64,000 bases of DNA from Desulfobacterales bacterium (GCA_016218685.1 JACRDD010000038.1:62001-126000); one strand, 5' to 3'. Numbered from the stretch's first letter, positions 16,669 through 25,689 are shown. Notes: generated by a model from the letters alone, not told the origin. Numbers and translations are program-made.

Positions 16669-18471
16669 CTAATGCTTTGGCCGGGCACGCCTGGGCCTCG
16701 GGCGGGTCGCTTCGCCCCGGTCCGGCCGGCGGGGCCGATCAGCGGCCATTACCGACTTCTGGGCAATCCTGGCTCCCAGGCCCCGTTCCACGAAGATGGG
16801 CGCGCCGCTGAAGGGATCGATGCCGGTGTAGTACATGAGCGTGGCCCAGGTGGAGGGCGAAGGGGTGAAGATCTGCACCTGCTCGGGAATCAGGTGCAAG
16901 GTTTTTTCGGCATAGGCCCGCAGGGCGCGCATCTCGTCCAGGCCGCAGCCGGGATGGGCGGCCATGAAGTAGTAGGTCAGAAATTGACGCCGGGGCAGGC
17001 GGCGGTTGACCTCCTGGAACATTTCCAGAAAGGCCGCCAACTGGGCGCGGCCGGGTTTGCCCATGAGGCGCAGCAGCGGGTCGTGGACATGCTCGGGGGC
17101 GATCTTGAGCTGGCCCGAGGTGTGGTGGCGCAGCAATTCTTCCAGATAACGCCGTCCGGCGCGCCGGTCCTGGAGGATCAGGTCGTAGCGCACGCCCGAG
17201 GCCACGAACACCTGGCGCACGCCGGGAATGGCCCGCAGGGCTTGCAGCAGTTGGATCTGGGGGCCGTGGTCGGCGGTCAGCCGTCGGCAGGTGCTGGGCG
17301 CAAGGCAACCTTTTTTAGCGCAGGCCGCCGCCGTGCGCCGGCCGCAACCCATGGCGTACATGTTGGCCGTGGGCCCGCCCACATCCGGGATAACCCCCTT
17401 GAACGATGGGTGGCGCGCAATGGCCTCGGCCTCGCGCAGGATCGAGGCCTGGCTGCGCGACACCACCTGGCGGCCCTGGTGCACCGTGATGGCGCAGAAG
17501 CGGCACTCGCCGAAGCAACCGCGGTGGGTCGTAATGGCAAAGGGAATGGTCTCCATGGCCGCCACCGGCCCCTGGCGCCTATAATAAGGATGGACCTCCC
17601 GGGCATAGGGCAGCTCGTAAACCGCATCCAGGGCCGCCGGTTCGGGCGGCAGGGCCGGCGGGTTGTGCACCAGGTAGCGCGTGTCCTGCTGCTGGACCAG
17701 GCGCCGGGCCGTGGCCGGATCGGCATTTTCGTAAAACAGAGAGAACATGCGGCTGAAGGCCGCCTTGTCCCGAATCACCTCTGCATGGGGGGGCAGCAGC
17801 CCGTCGGGGGTTGGAAATCCTTCCACCGGTGGGGGCAACTCCCGGCTGATGTAGCACAGCCCGCGCAGGTCGCGCACATCCTCCCGGCGCTGGAGCCTTT
17901 CGGCCAGGGCCGTCACGCTCTGGTCGGCCATGCCGTAAAGCAGAAAATCGGCCTTGGCATCGAAGAGGATGGAGCGCCGCACCCCATCCGACCAGGCGTC
18001 ATAATGGGAGATGCGCCGCAGGCTGGCCTCGATGCCGCCCAGCACGATGGGCACGGTCTGCTTGAAATGGCGTCGGATCAAATGGCTGTAAGCCAGCACG
18101 GCACGGTCCGGCCGGCGGTCGTTGCGGCCGCCGGGGGTCATGTCGTCGCTGCGGCGGCGGCGGCCCGAAGCGGTGTAGTTGGCGATCATGGAGTCGACAC
18201 AGCCGCCGCTGACGCCCCAGAAGAGACGCGGCTCGCCCAGGCGGGCGATATCGCGATCCGACTGGATGTCGGGCTGGGCGATGATGCCCACCCGAAAGCC
18301 GGCCTTCAGCAGCAGCCGGCCGACCACCGCGACACCGATGTGGGGGGCATCCAGATAGACATCGCCGGTCACCAGCACCACGTCCAACTCGGACCAGCCC
18401 AGACGCCGGCACTCGTCGGGCGTGGCGGGCATGAAGGGCGGCATGGAAACCTGCGGTTGCATCCTGGGCAT
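16669..18471 (-). CDS. YgiQ-family radical SAM protein
   Basis: A 600-residue protein. The N-terminal cobalamin-binding-like region is DVVLVTGDVYLDAPHIGVAV with GVSGGCVDSMIANYT. The radical SAM cluster motif CFGECRFC lies near residue 320, followed by the family-specific HQGRQVVSRSQ and a second cysteine cluster. The YgiQ family is widespread and of unknown reaction, usually near 600-700 residues, so this copy is slightly short at the C-terminus and ends in an Arg/Pro-rich tail. TAGGAG overlaps a possible GTG at 18474; the ATG at 18471 is taken. It follows pyrR divergently. Confidence 0.92.
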   Translation of the reverse strand: MPRMQPQVSMPPFMPATPDECRRLGWSELDVVLVTGDVYLDAPHIGVAVVGRLLLKAGFRVGIIAQPDIQSDRDIARLGEPRLFWGVSGGCVDSMIANYTASGRRRRSDDMTPGGRNDRRPDRAVLAYSHLIRRHFKQTVPIVLGGIEASLRRISHYDAWSDGVRRSILFDAKADFLLYGMADQSVTALAERLQRREDVRDLRGLCYISRELPPPVEGFPTPDGLLPPHAEVIRDKAAFSRMFSLFYENADPATARRLVQQQDTRYLVHNPPALPPEPAALDAVYELPYAREVHPYYRRQGPVAAMETIPFAITTHRGCFGECRFCAITVHQGRQVVSRSQASILREAEAIARHPSFKGVIPDVGGPTANMYAMGCGRRTAAACAKKGCLAPSTCRRLTADHGPQIQLLQALRAIPGVRQVFVASGVRYDLILQDRRAGRRYLEELLRHHTSGQLKIAPEHVHDPLLRLMGKPGRAQLAAFLEMFQEVNRRLPRRQFLTYYFMAAHPGCGLDEMRALRAYAEKTLHLIPEQVQIFTPSPSTWATLMYYTGIDPFSGAPIFVERGLGARIAQKSVMAADRPRRPDRGEATRPRPRRARPKH

Positions 18472-18604
18472 CACTCCTAAAAGGGGCCATCCTATGCCAA
18501 GCCATCCGGGGCGTCAAAGGATTCCCTTGTTGCCAAGGGATTGCAGCCTGTTATATGAGTTGGCTGCGCGGCCCTTCCCACAACCTAAACCAAGGACGAG
18601 GCAC

Positions 18605-19159
18605 ATGGCCACAGCCCGGCACATTCTGGACGCCACCGACATCGACCGCATCCTCAAGCGCATGGCTTTCGAAATCCTGGAGGCCCACAAGGGCAACCAC
18701 CTGGCCCTGATCGGCATTCACACCCGGGGGGTGTTTCTGGCCCGGCGGCTGCAAAGCCACATGAAGCATTTCGAGGGGGCCGAGGTGCCCGTGGGCGAAA
18801 TCGATATCACCCTTTACCGCGACGACTGGACCCAACTGAGCGCCCACCCGGTGGTCAAAAAGACCGTCATTCCTTTTTCGGTGGACGGTCGCCAGATCAT
18901 CCTGGTGGACGACGTGCTCTTCACCGGCCGCACGATCCGGGCCGCCATGGATGCGCTCATCGACTTCGGCCGGCCAGCCCGCATCGAGCTGGCCGTGCTC
19001 ATCGACCGCGGCCACCGCGAGCTGCCCATCCAGAGCAACTACACCGGCCAGTGCCTGACCACCCGCAGAAATGAAATGGTCAATGTATTGCTTCAAGAAT
19101 CGGACGACCAGGATCGGGTCACATTGACCGGAGCATCGAGAGCAGAAGATGGGACATAA
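18605..19159 (+). CDS. pyrR: Bifunctional pyr operon regulator / uracil phosphoribosyltransferase PyrR
   Basis: A 184-residue protein of normal length. The PRPP-binding motif is VDDVLFTGRTIRAAMDAL. Other PyrR hallmarks are LIGIHTRGVFLARRL and DITLYRDDW. PyrR can bind pyr mRNA to control pyrimidine synthesis and has UPRTase activity; no pyr genes or attenuator are in this window, so its local role is unclear. The ATG at 18605 follows AAGGACGAGG; the frame extends upstream without support. The stop overlaps the moaB start by 11 bases. Confidence 0.94.
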   Translation: MATARHILDATDIDRILKRMAFEILEAHKGNHLALIGIHTRGVFLARRLQSHMKHFEGAEVPVGEIDITLYRDDWTQLSAHPVVKKTVIPFSVDGRQIILVDDVLFTGRTIRAAMDALIDFGRPARIELAVLIDRGHRELPIQSNYTGQCLTTRRNEMVNVLLQESDDQDRVTLTGASRAEDGT

Positions 19160-19655
19160 CGAACATCGCGCTAAAGGCCCCGAAAGCCTCACCATAGGGG
19201 TCCTGAGCATCTCCACCACCCGCTCGCTGGAAGACGATGTCAGCGGCCGATGGATCGCCCAGCGGGCCACCCGCGAAGGTCACCGGGTGGTGGCCCACGA
19301 AGTGGTCACCGACGCCGTAAGCGCCATCCGCGCCGCGCTCGCGCGGCTGCTGGACGACCCCAATCCCCAGGCCCTGATCCTCACCGGCGGCACCGGCATC
19401 ACCCCCAAGGATGTCACCTTCGAAGCCGTGCGCCCGCTCTTTGCAAAAGAACTGACCGCCTTCGGGCCGATCTTCGCCCAGCTCAGCTTTGAAGAGATCG
19501 ATTCGGCGGCCCTGCTCTCCCGGGCCACGGCCGGCGTCATCGGCCGGAGCTTGGTCTTTTGCCTGCCCGGCAGTCTCAAGGCCTGCCAACTGGCCTGCAA
19601 AGCCTTGATCTTCCCCGAACTCGGGCACATGTACGGCCACATCCGGGAAGCCTGA
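19149..19655 (+). CDS. moaB: Molybdenum cofactor biosynthesis protein MoaB/MogA family
   Basis: A 168-residue protein with the family motif ILTGGTGITPKDVTFEAV and the preceding TIGVLSISTTRSLEDDVSG. The C-terminal LPGSLKACQLACKALIFPEL is also characteristic. MoaB/MogA adenylylates molybdopterin before molybdenum insertion by MoeA. It overlaps pyrR by 11 bases, so the two are co-translated. It lies on the opposite strand to the moaC group, 3 kb away, but belongs to the same pathway. Confidence 0.93.
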   Translation: MGHNEHRAKGPESLTIGVLSISTTRSLEDDVSGRWIAQRATREGHRVVAHEVVTDAVSAIRAALARLLDDPNPQALILTGGTGITPKDVTFEAVRPLFAKELTAFGPIFAQLSFEEIDSAALLSRATAGVIGRSLVFCLPGSLKACQLACKALIFPELGHMYGHIREA

Positions 19656-19667
19656 AGCCGTTCCACC

Positions 19668-20447
19668 TCAGCGCTTCAGGTACTCCGTCAGCCATTTCGG
19701 CCGGTCACTAAGAATGGCATCCAGCCCCAGGTCCAGGGCTTTGGCCACCTGACGCGGCCCGTTGCAGGTGTAGGTAAACAGCCGCAATCCGCGCGCCCGG
19801 GCCCAGGCCACCAGAGCCGGCGTCCAGGTAGCGATGCGGCCGTCCACGGCCCAGATCCCCTCCAGCTCCGCCGTCGGCCAGGCCATCGCCTGTTCCGGGT
19901 CGCGTTCGGGCAGATTGAGCACGTAGCGCCAGTTAGGCGCCAGGCGTCGCGCCAGGTGCAGCACCTGCAAATCAAACGAGAGCACATGGATATGGTCGGC
20001 GGGCACATCGGCCGGCAACGCTGCCAGGCAGGCCATCACCGCGCGGGTCAGGCGGTCGCTGTGACCGGTGCGCTGCTCGGCCGGGGAGGACTTGATCTCG
20101 ATCAGCAGCCGGGTGCGCGGCCCGAAAGCGGCCAGGGTCTCGTCCAGCGTCAACGGCCGTTCGCCTGCGAAGTCGGGATGGAACCAGCGCCCCCAATCCA
20201 GGGTCGCGAGCTGGGACATTGTTACGTCGCCCACGCGCCGCCCGCCGCCGCCCACGCGCCGCAAGGTGGCGTCGTGATAGATCACGCAGCGGCCATCGGC
20301 GCTCATCTGCACATCCAGCTCGATACCGTCGATGGGGTAGCCCAACGCGCGCGTAAAGGCCGCGCGGGTGTTTTCAGGCGCTTCGTCCCGGGCGCCGCGA
20401 TGGGCGATGCGCCAGGGCCGGTTTCCTTCGAATTCGATCGGTTGCAT
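19668..20447 (-). CDS. Glycerophosphodiester phosphodiesterase
   Basis: A 259-residue cytoplasmic GDPD with the catalytic motif IAHRGARDEAPENTRAAF. The metal ligands are in GIELDVQMSADGRCVIYHDATL, and the conserved LLIEIKSS and C-terminal LGLDAILSDRPKW are present. It releases glycerol-3-phosphate from deacylated phospholipids. The length and lack of signal peptide suggest the UgpQ-like cytoplasmic group. It converges with moaB (12 bases between stops). Upstream lies a 14-bp ACATAC-AA-GTATGT dyad (20478-20491) that may be its operator. Confidence 0.92.
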   Translation of the reverse strand: MQPIEFEGNRPWRIAHRGARDEAPENTRAAFTRALGYPIDGIELDVQMSADGRCVIYHDATLRRVGGGGRRVGDVTMSQLATLDWGRWFHPDFAGERPLTLDETLAAFGPRTRLLIEIKSSPAEQRTGHSDRLTRAVMACLAALPADVPADHIHVLSFDLQVLHLARRLAPNWRYVLNLPERDPEQAMAWPTAELEGIWAVDGRIATWTPALVAWARARGLRLFTYTCNGPRQVAKALDLGLDAILSDRPKWLTEYLKR

Positions 20448-20477
20448 GCGTTGCCTCGTCGCTTAGGTTGGCGCGCA

Positions 20478-20491
20478 ACATACAAGTATGT
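20478..20491. promoter_or_regulatory. ACATAC-AA-GTATGT dyad upstream of the GDPD gene
   Basis: A perfect 6-bp inverted repeat with a two-base centre, 31 bases before the GDPD start, in AT-rich DNA. It is suitable for a small dimeric repressor; no regulator is identified. Confidence 0.3.
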
Positions 20492-20630
20492 CGCAAAAAG
20501 AGTTTTGAATTACATAATTGTATCAATGTATCCCTAACCGAGTTTTCGCGCGCAAGGTGCAATCTACACCATAACTCTTTACTTTTGCAAGCAATCGCCC
20601 TAAAGAAAACCCGTCGCACGGGTCTGGCAT

Positions 20631-20661
20631 GCAATCTGCTCTGAAAGCAGGCATAGATTGC
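20631..20661 (+). promoter_or_regulatory. Leader hairpin upstream of the TorF-like gene
   Basis: GCAATCT (20631-20637) pairs perfectly with AGATTGC (20655-20661). An inner GCT/AGC pair closes a small loop. A second hairpin, CCCGT-CGC-ACGGG, precedes it at 20610-20622. Both lie in the 353-base gap before the porin gene, just ahead of a minigene with a very strong ribosome site, and could form a structured 5' leader. Confidence 0.35.
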
Positions 20662-20702
20662 GGACACCTGGCGCGCCGGTCATCCTGAAAGGAGGTGAGC
20701 CC

Positions 20703-20744
20703 ATGCCGTATCGCAACTCGGACCGCGCGGCCGGACACAAATAG
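20703..20744 (+). CDS. Possible 13-residue leader peptide
   Basis: An ATG frame encoding MPYRNSDRAAGHK, then TAG. It is preceded by AAAGGAGGTGA (20688-20698), a nearly perfect complement of the 16S rRNA 3' end, at suitable spacing. It ends 56 bases before the TorF-like gene, which has its own AAGAGGAG site. The quality of the ribosome site argues that ribosomes initiate here. Alternatively the purine-rich tract may act as a regulatory site without a peptide. No amino-acid bias typical of attenuators is seen. Confidence 0.4.
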   Translation: MPYRNSDRAAGHK

Positions 20745-20800
20745 CAATCGCCTTTTTTAACCAACAATATGGCACACCATAAGAGGAGAAACAGAACACC

Positions 20801-21553
20801 ATGAAACGCTTGATTCCCTTTATCGCTTTGGCAATCGTTTTGGCCGGCGCCCCGGCCTGGGCCGCCGACGCCACCGCAACCCTCGATGCAATGTCCGCCT
20901 ATGTGTGGCGCGGCATCACCGTCAACGACAGCCCGGTGCTGCAACCCAGCCTGGATGTCTCCAAGAACGGCTTCGGCGCCAATGTCTGGGCCAATTACGA
21001 TCTGGATGAGTACTACAATGACGCACCCGACGACAATGAGTTCTCCGAAGTCGACCTGACCCTTTATTATGGCTTCAAAGTCAGCGATCTGGAAGTTACC
21101 GTGGGTGTCATCCAGTATCTTTTCCCTGCAGGCGGTCTCAGCACTCGCGAGGTATACGGAAGCCTGAGCTATCCACTGTTCGGCGGGTTGTCGGCGGGTT
21201 TCGATTTTTACTATGACTTCGACATGGTGGACAGTTACTACACCGACCTGGGCCTGACCTATGCCATGGAGCTGATGGATAAATTGAACATGGAGGTCGG
21301 TGCCAAGCTCGGCTACGCCGGCGAAAATTTCGGTGAATACTACAGCGGCGGTACCGAAGACGGTTTTTATGACTGCACCATTTCAGGAAGCCTGACCTAT
21401 GCTTTGGCCGAAGGCCTGAATGTCGGTGCCAAGCTCGCGTATACGGAGAGCCTGGATAGTGACGTGCTGGCCGATTTCGACCCGGACAACGGTGTCCCCT
21501 ATGGCCATGATGTGGAATTCTACGGCGGCCTCACGGTCTCCTACGCCTTCTAA
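20801..21553 (+). CDS. TorF-family putative porin
   Basis: A 250-residue outer-membrane protein with a Sec signal peptide (MKRLIPFIALAIVLAGAPAW, cut after AWA). The TorF-type motif SAYVWRGITVNDSPVLQPSL follows. Beta strands alternate and are rich in Tyr, Gly and acidic residues, ending in the aromatic VSYAF that marks an outer-membrane barrel. The family is widespread but its cargo is unknown. AAGAGGAG precedes the ATG, and a strong intrinsic terminator follows, so it is a single-gene unit with a 350-base leader region containing a possible minigene. Confidence 0.85.
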   Translation: MKRLIPFIALAIVLAGAPAWAADATATLDAMSAYVWRGITVNDSPVLQPSLDVSKNGFGANVWANYDLDEYYNDAPDDNEFSEVDLTLYYGFKVSDLEVTVGVIQYLFPAGGLSTREVYGSLSYPLFGGLSAGFDFYYDFDMVDSYYTDLGLTYAMELMDKLNMEVGAKLGYAGENFGEYYSGGTEDGFYDCTISGSLTYALAEGLNVGAKLAYTESLDSDVLADFDPDNGVPYGHDVEFYGGLTVSYAF

Positions 21554-21585
21554 GCGTCATCGCCGCCCCCAAGTCCCCGCCCATT

Positions 21586-21634
21586 CCGTGCGTTGCGCGG
21601 CCTGAACCTTCAGGTGCCAACGCACGGTTTTTTA
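21586..21634 (+). terminator. Intrinsic terminator after the TorF-like gene
   Basis: CCGTGCGTTG (21586-21595) pairs with CAACGCACGG (21618-21627), and an internal CCTGAA-CC-TTCAGG hairpin sits in the loop. Six T follow directly. The T run overlaps the stop codon of the convergent tonB gene. Confidence 0.92.
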
Positions 21635-22492
21635 TTGGAGTTGAAAGCGCACCGGCACCTGGACCCACATCTCCTGGGTCCGGCCGCCGCGCCGGGCCGG
21701 CGCAAAGCGCCACTGCCGGACGCTGTCGAGAGCGCTGTGGTCCAACAGCTCGTGGCCGCTGCCGCGCAGTACCTCCACCTTGGCGGCTTGACCCTCCCGA
21801 TCCACCAGCACCTCCAGCAGCACCGTGCCCTGCAGGTTGCGGCGCCGGGCCGCCGGGGGGTAGACCGGCGGCGGATTCAGATCGTAGAGCGGCACCGAAG
21901 CCTGGGCGAGAGCAACGCTTTCCGATCGAGCGACACCATCGTCTCCTCGGGATGGGAGTTCGACCGAGGTACGCCCATCGGCCGAGGCCGTGTTCTCGGG
22001 GAGGCCATCCGGAGAGGCCGCTTCGACAACCATGGGGTTGGCCGGCTGTGGCGCGGGGCGCTGCGTTTTCGTCGATGGGGGGGGCCTGCTCGCCTCGGGT
22101 TTGGGAGTCACCGGGCGCTTGCGAACCACGGCAGGGGCCGGCGGCAGAGGCGCGGACGGCTGGGCCGCTCCGGCTATGGCGGGCATTTCCACTAGGGATA
22201 TGGTGATGACCCGGCTTGGGGCCGCGCCCAGGCTGGGCAAAATTTGTTCCCGATTCGAGGCCGACAAAAGCACGGCCAACAACAGCAGATGCAGGGCCAG
22301 GGCGCCAAGGACCGCAAGGCCCCACCGGTCGGGCCGCTTCGGGTCGAAGGCGCCGGAAGGGGGCGCCTCCCGGCCGGATTCGTCCGCGGCCACCGCATCG
22401 GCGAAAATGTCGGCGGCGGACGCCCCCCTGACGCCATGGGCCTCGAATCGTTCTGGGTGTAAAGCCATGCCGGCATTGAAAAGGTGCGCCAT
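21632..22492 (-). CDS. tonB: TonB family protein
   Basis: A 286-residue protein. A cytoplasmic N-terminus of about 55 residues precedes one transmembrane helix (WGLAVLGALALHLLLLAVLL). A Pro-rich periplasmic spacer follows at residues about 110-190, and the C-terminal TonB domain contains YPPAARRRNLQGTVLLEVLV and ALDSVRQWRFAPARRGG. It transfers proton-motive energy to outer-membrane receptors. It lies 14 bases after btuB and should be dedicated to B12 uptake. ExbB/ExbD are not in the window. The unusually long cytoplasmic segment before the membrane helix is not typical of TonB. Confidence 0.9.
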   Translation of the reverse strand: MAHLFNAGMALHPERFEAHGVRGASAADIFADAVAADESGREAPPSGAFDPKRPDRWGLAVLGALALHLLLLAVLLSASNREQILPSLGAAPSRVITISLVEMPAIAGAAQPSAPLPPAPAVVRKRPVTPKPEASRPPPSTKTQRPAPQPANPMVVEAASPDGLPENTASADGRTSVELPSRGDDGVARSESVALAQASVPLYDLNPPPVYPPAARRRNLQGTVLLEVLVDREGQAAKVEVLRGSGHELLDHSALDSVRQWRFAPARRGGRTQEMWVQVPVRFQLQ

Positions 22493-22506
22493 GGCCCCTC
22501 CTTGCT

Positions 22507-24498
22507 TTACTTTCCGCCGAAGCGGGCGCTGACGCCGGCCAACAGGTTGAACTCAGGAGACGGGTAATAACCGGGCACGCCCGCAAAATTCAAACCCCCG
22601 TAGGAGGCATAGGTCTTGTCGAAGATGTTGTTCAGGTTCGCGAAGAGGGTCAGCCAGCGCCAGTCGTACTTCAGCTTGGCGTTGACCAGCGTATAGTCCT
22701 CCTGCTTGACGGAAACGTTGTTGAAGTCGCTGACCAGGTAGCGCGTGCCGGTGTAGATCGCATCCAGGCCCACGAAGAGGCCCATGTCGAAGGCATAGCC
22801 CAGGTTGGCCACGGCCTTGTTCTCCGGCACGTTGGGAATCTTGCTGTTGTCATATTGGCCGCCCTCGATCTCGGCGCTGGTATAGGTATAGCCGGCGCCG
22901 GCCGACCAGCCGTTGCGCAGATAGTTCAATTTGACTTCAAAACCGTCGCGCAACGTATCGCCGTCGAGGTTCTCGTTGGTAAAGGATACCGGGTTGTAGA
23001 AAATTTCATCTTCGGTGTCGAGGTGGAAAATGTTGAAGCCAAAAGTCAAATTGTCCACGATGTCGAACTGCGTGCCCACCTCCAGGTCATGGGAGGATTG
23101 CGGTTGCAAGACCCCGCTCGGTTGGCTGTTGAAAAAGTCGAACATCTCGTCGAACAGCGGGTAGCGGAAGCTCTTGCCGTAGTTCACGTACACCTTGGCG
23201 CGGCCCAGGGCGTAATTGATGCCTGCGGTGGCGGCATCTTCGTCCAGCCGGATGGTTTCCGGCGTGTCGAAAGAAAACCAGGCCCGCTCGTGGCGGTAGC
23301 CGCCCGAAAGAGTCAACTGGCGCGTCACCCCGAGATCGTCCAGCGCAAAATAGCCGACACTCTTCTTCTCGAAGTTGTACTGCCCGAAGCTGCTGTCGCC
23401 AAAAAACATGGAGGTGTTGGCGATCTCTTCTTCCGTCTTGCCGAAGTCCGCCCCGAAGATAAGCCGGTTGGAGACTTCGCCGAAGCTCTCCTGGAAGGTC
23501 AGGCGGGGCGAGGCGGATAGCGTTTCGATGCTCGTGTCGCCGCTGAACCACCCTTCGCTGAACGAGGCGTATTGATCCACATCCCGATTGCGATAGCCCA
23601 AGTCGAGCCGGAAAGCGTCATCGGTCAGAAAGAACAACTCCAGCCCGGCTTTGCCGTAGTAATCTTCCGTATCGGCAAAATCGTTGGGATGCAGACTCTC
23701 TTCCCGGTCGGTGCCGGTGGCAAAGTCGCTTTGCAGGATGGCCCCGGGCAGGCGGGCCTTGTCCTGCTGGTAGCCGCCGCTAAAATTGAGGCTGACGATG
23801 TCGCTGGGATCGAGCTTGACCGTGCCACCGGCGCTCTTGGCCCGGGTGGCGCTGTTGTCGCGGTAGCCGTCGGACTCCTGATAGGTGGCGGTGAGATTGA
23901 AAGCGGTCATGCCGGCGGCGCCGCCGACGCCCGCCGAGTAGTCGAAAGTTTCATAGCTGCCGTAGGCCGCGGTGACGTCGCCGCCCAGGCCCTGGCCCTC
24001 CTTGGTGATGATGTTGACCGCACCGCCGGTGGCGTTGTCGCCGTAAAGCACGGCGCCCCGGGTGCCGGTCAACACTTCGATGCGCTCGATGCGCTCCAAG
24101 GGAATCAAGGTCCAGTCGGTGCCGCTCAAGTCGGCCTGGTTGATGCGCCGGCCATCCACCATGACCAGCAAGTTGGTCGGCGCGCTTTCGCCGAAACCCC
24201 TCAGGTCCACCGTGTAGCTGCGTTGGTTGCCGGTGATGTCACTGACGTGCAGGCCCGATTCGGCCAGCAGCTCGGGGACGTTTTTGGCGTTGCTGCGCTG
24301 GATCTGCCCGGCATCGACCACCGTGATGCTGGCCGGCACCTTGGCCACAGCCTCTTTTTCCCGGCTGGCGGTCACCACCACCTCCCCCATGACCGGCGAG
24401 GTCTCTTGACCGGCCGCCTCTTCGGCCCAGGCGGGCAAACCCCACGTGCCGGTCAGCAAAATAATGCCCATGATCCAACCCAATCCCGTACGCTTCAT
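22507..24498 (-). CDS. btuB: TonB-dependent vitamin B12 receptor (BtuB-like)
   Basis: A 663-residue outer-membrane receptor. A signal peptide ends at PAWAEE; the TonB box region is GEVVVTASREKEA. The plug domain follows (VPELLAESGLHVSDI, VMVDGRRINQADLSG, IEVLTGTRGAVLYGDNATGG), then a 22-strand barrel ending in a terminal aromatic-rich strand near SARFGGK. Substrate assignment to cobalamin rests on the cobalamin riboswitch directly upstream and the btuFCD genes next to it. It is followed by tonB. GGAGGAAGAG precedes the ATG. Confidence 0.92.
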   Translation of the reverse strand: MKRTGLGWIMGIILLTGTWGLPAWAEEAAGQETSPVMGEVVVTASREKEAVAKVPASITVVDAGQIQRSNAKNVPELLAESGLHVSDITGNQRSYTVDLRGFGESAPTNLLVMVDGRRINQADLSGTDWTLIPLERIERIEVLTGTRGAVLYGDNATGGAVNIITKEGQGLGGDVTAAYGSYETFDYSAGVGGAAGMTAFNLTATYQESDGYRDNSATRAKSAGGTVKLDPSDIVSLNFSGGYQQDKARLPGAILQSDFATGTDREESLHPNDFADTEDYYGKAGLELFFLTDDAFRLDLGYRNRDVDQYASFSEGWFSGDTSIETLSASPRLTFQESFGEVSNRLIFGADFGKTEEEIANTSMFFGDSSFGQYNFEKKSVGYFALDDLGVTRQLTLSGGYRHERAWFSFDTPETIRLDEDAATAGINYALGRAKVYVNYGKSFRYPLFDEMFDFFNSQPSGVLQPQSSHDLEVGTQFDIVDNLTFGFNIFHLDTEDEIFYNPVSFTNENLDGDTLRDGFEVKLNYLRNGWSAGAGYTYTSAEIEGGQYDNSKIPNVPENKAVANLGYAFDMGLFVGLDAIYTGTRYLVSDFNNVSVKQEDYTLVNAKLKYDWRWLTLFANLNNIFDKTYASYGGLNFAGVPGYYPSPEFNLLAGVSARFGGK

Positions 24499-24539
24499 GC
24501 TCTTCCTCCCTGTATCGACGGCGTCCGCCGGGTCCGGGC

Positions 24540-24576
24540 AAAAAAAATCCCGGACCGAAATTGATCGATCCGGGAT
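24540..24576 (-). terminator. Intrinsic terminator of the btuB riboswitch
   Basis: On the minus strand ATCCCGGA (24576-24569) pairs with TCCGGGAT (24554-24547) and seven T follow. It lies between the cobalamin aptamer and the btuB start, so B12 binding probably ends transcription here. Confidence 0.85.
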
Positions 24577-24654
24577 GTCCCTTTTTATCCGCTGATCTAT
24601 TGGGCCAGCTCATGCGGTCAATGGTGGTCCACGCCATTGAACTTGGCCTTGATT

Positions 24655-24812
24655 GTTCCGGCAGGTCTTCTGACTTCCCCGCCCCACACGCGGCCTTCCC
24701 GTCCATGGACAGTGGCTCACGGGGCGCATGAGGTTCCCGACACATTGGTGCCGGGCGGGGTCACAGCGGCGGGCCCGTCCCCGAGTTTCACGGGGTTCCC
24801 TTTTCAGCTCCA
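24655..24812 (-). ncRNA. Cobalamin riboswitch upstream of btuB-tonB
   Basis: The minus strand shows the conserved cobalamin-element features in order: GGGAACCCCGTGAAACTCGG near the 5' end, then CCGCTGTGACC, the core CGTGAGCCACTG followed by GACGGGAAGGC, and the B12 box AGTCAGAAGACCTGCC at 24675-24660. The order and spacing fit the AdoCbl-type aptamer. A terminator 80 bases downstream suggests control at the transcription level. It regulates btuB and tonB; btuFCD lie upstream of it and would be read by a separate promoter. Confidence 0.93.
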
Positions 24813-24867
24813 TGCGGAGCGCCTGAACAAAATATGCCTTGGCCCTATCGCATTTGCCGAAAGGTTG

Positions 24868-25674
24868 TCAAGACGATCTTGAAATTAGATACCGCCCCGG
24901 CACCAGATGCACCCGGGAATACTCCCCCAGGGGGCTCTTGTCCACCAGCAGGGTACAGCCGTAGACCCGCTCCAGCAGGTTGAAATCGAGCACTTCCCGG
25001 GGAGGGCCCAGACCGGCCAGCCGGCCCCGGTCCAGCAGCAGGAGCCGGTCGGCGTACATGGCCGCCAGGTTCAGGTCGTGTGAGACCATCACGATGGTGA
25101 TACCCTGGTCGCGCTTGAGGCGCTCCATCAGATCCATGACCGCCACCTGGTGGGCCAGATCCAGGGACGCGGTGGGCTCGTCCAGCAACAGGATCTTGGG
25201 TTGCTGGCAGATGGCCCGGGCGATGAAGACCCGCTGCTGCTCGCCGCCGCTGAGCTGGTCCAGGCGCCGGTTGGCCAACTGGGCCACGTCGGCCAGACGC
25301 ATGGCCTCCCGGGCCAGCTCCAGGTCCGCGGCGCCCTCCAGGCCCAGCAACCCCAGGTGGGGCGCCCGGCCCATGAGCACCACCTGTTGCACGCTGAAGG
25401 CAAAGGTGGCCGGCACGCTCTGGGGCACATAGGCGATGGTGCGGGCCAACTGCCGGGCCGGGTAGTCTCCGATGGCGCGCTCCAGCACGGCGATGCCGCC
25501 GGCCTGGGGCCGCAGCAAGCCCACCAGCAGCTTGAGCAGCGTGGTCTTGCCCGAGCCGTTGGGGCCGATGATGGTGAAAAAGCAGCCGGCCGGCACGGCA
25601 AAACTCAACTCCGCCAGCACCGTACGGCCGTCGAAGGCGTGGCCCAGATTTTCTACGGCAATGGCGCTGGTCAT
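24868..25674 (-). CDS. btuD: B12/iron-siderophore type ABC transporter ATP-binding protein
   Basis: A 268-residue ATPase with Walker A IGPNGSGKTTLLKLL, Q-loop YVPQSVP, signature LSGGEQQRVFIARAI, Walker B ILLLDEPTASLD and H-loop MVSHDLN. It is of the FecE/BtuD group that pairs with FecCD-type permeases. Its location after btuF and btuC and before the cobalamin riboswitch supports cobalamin uptake. A siderophore role cannot be excluded from sequence alone. It starts 15 bases after the btuC stop. Confidence 0.92.
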   Translation of the reverse strand: MTSAIAVENLGHAFDGRTVLAELSFAVPAGCFFTIIGPNGSGKTTLLKLLVGLLRPQAGGIAVLERAIGDYPARQLARTIAYVPQSVPATFAFSVQQVVLMGRAPHLGLLGLEGAADLELAREAMRLADVAQLANRRLDQLSGGEQQRVFIARAICQQPKILLLDEPTASLDLAHQVAVMDLMERLKRDQGITIVMVSHDLNLAAMYADRLLLLDRGRLAGLGPPREVLDFNLLERVYGCTLLVDKSPLGEYSRVHLVPGRYLISRSS

Positions 25675-25689
25675 GCCTCGGCTTCTCCC

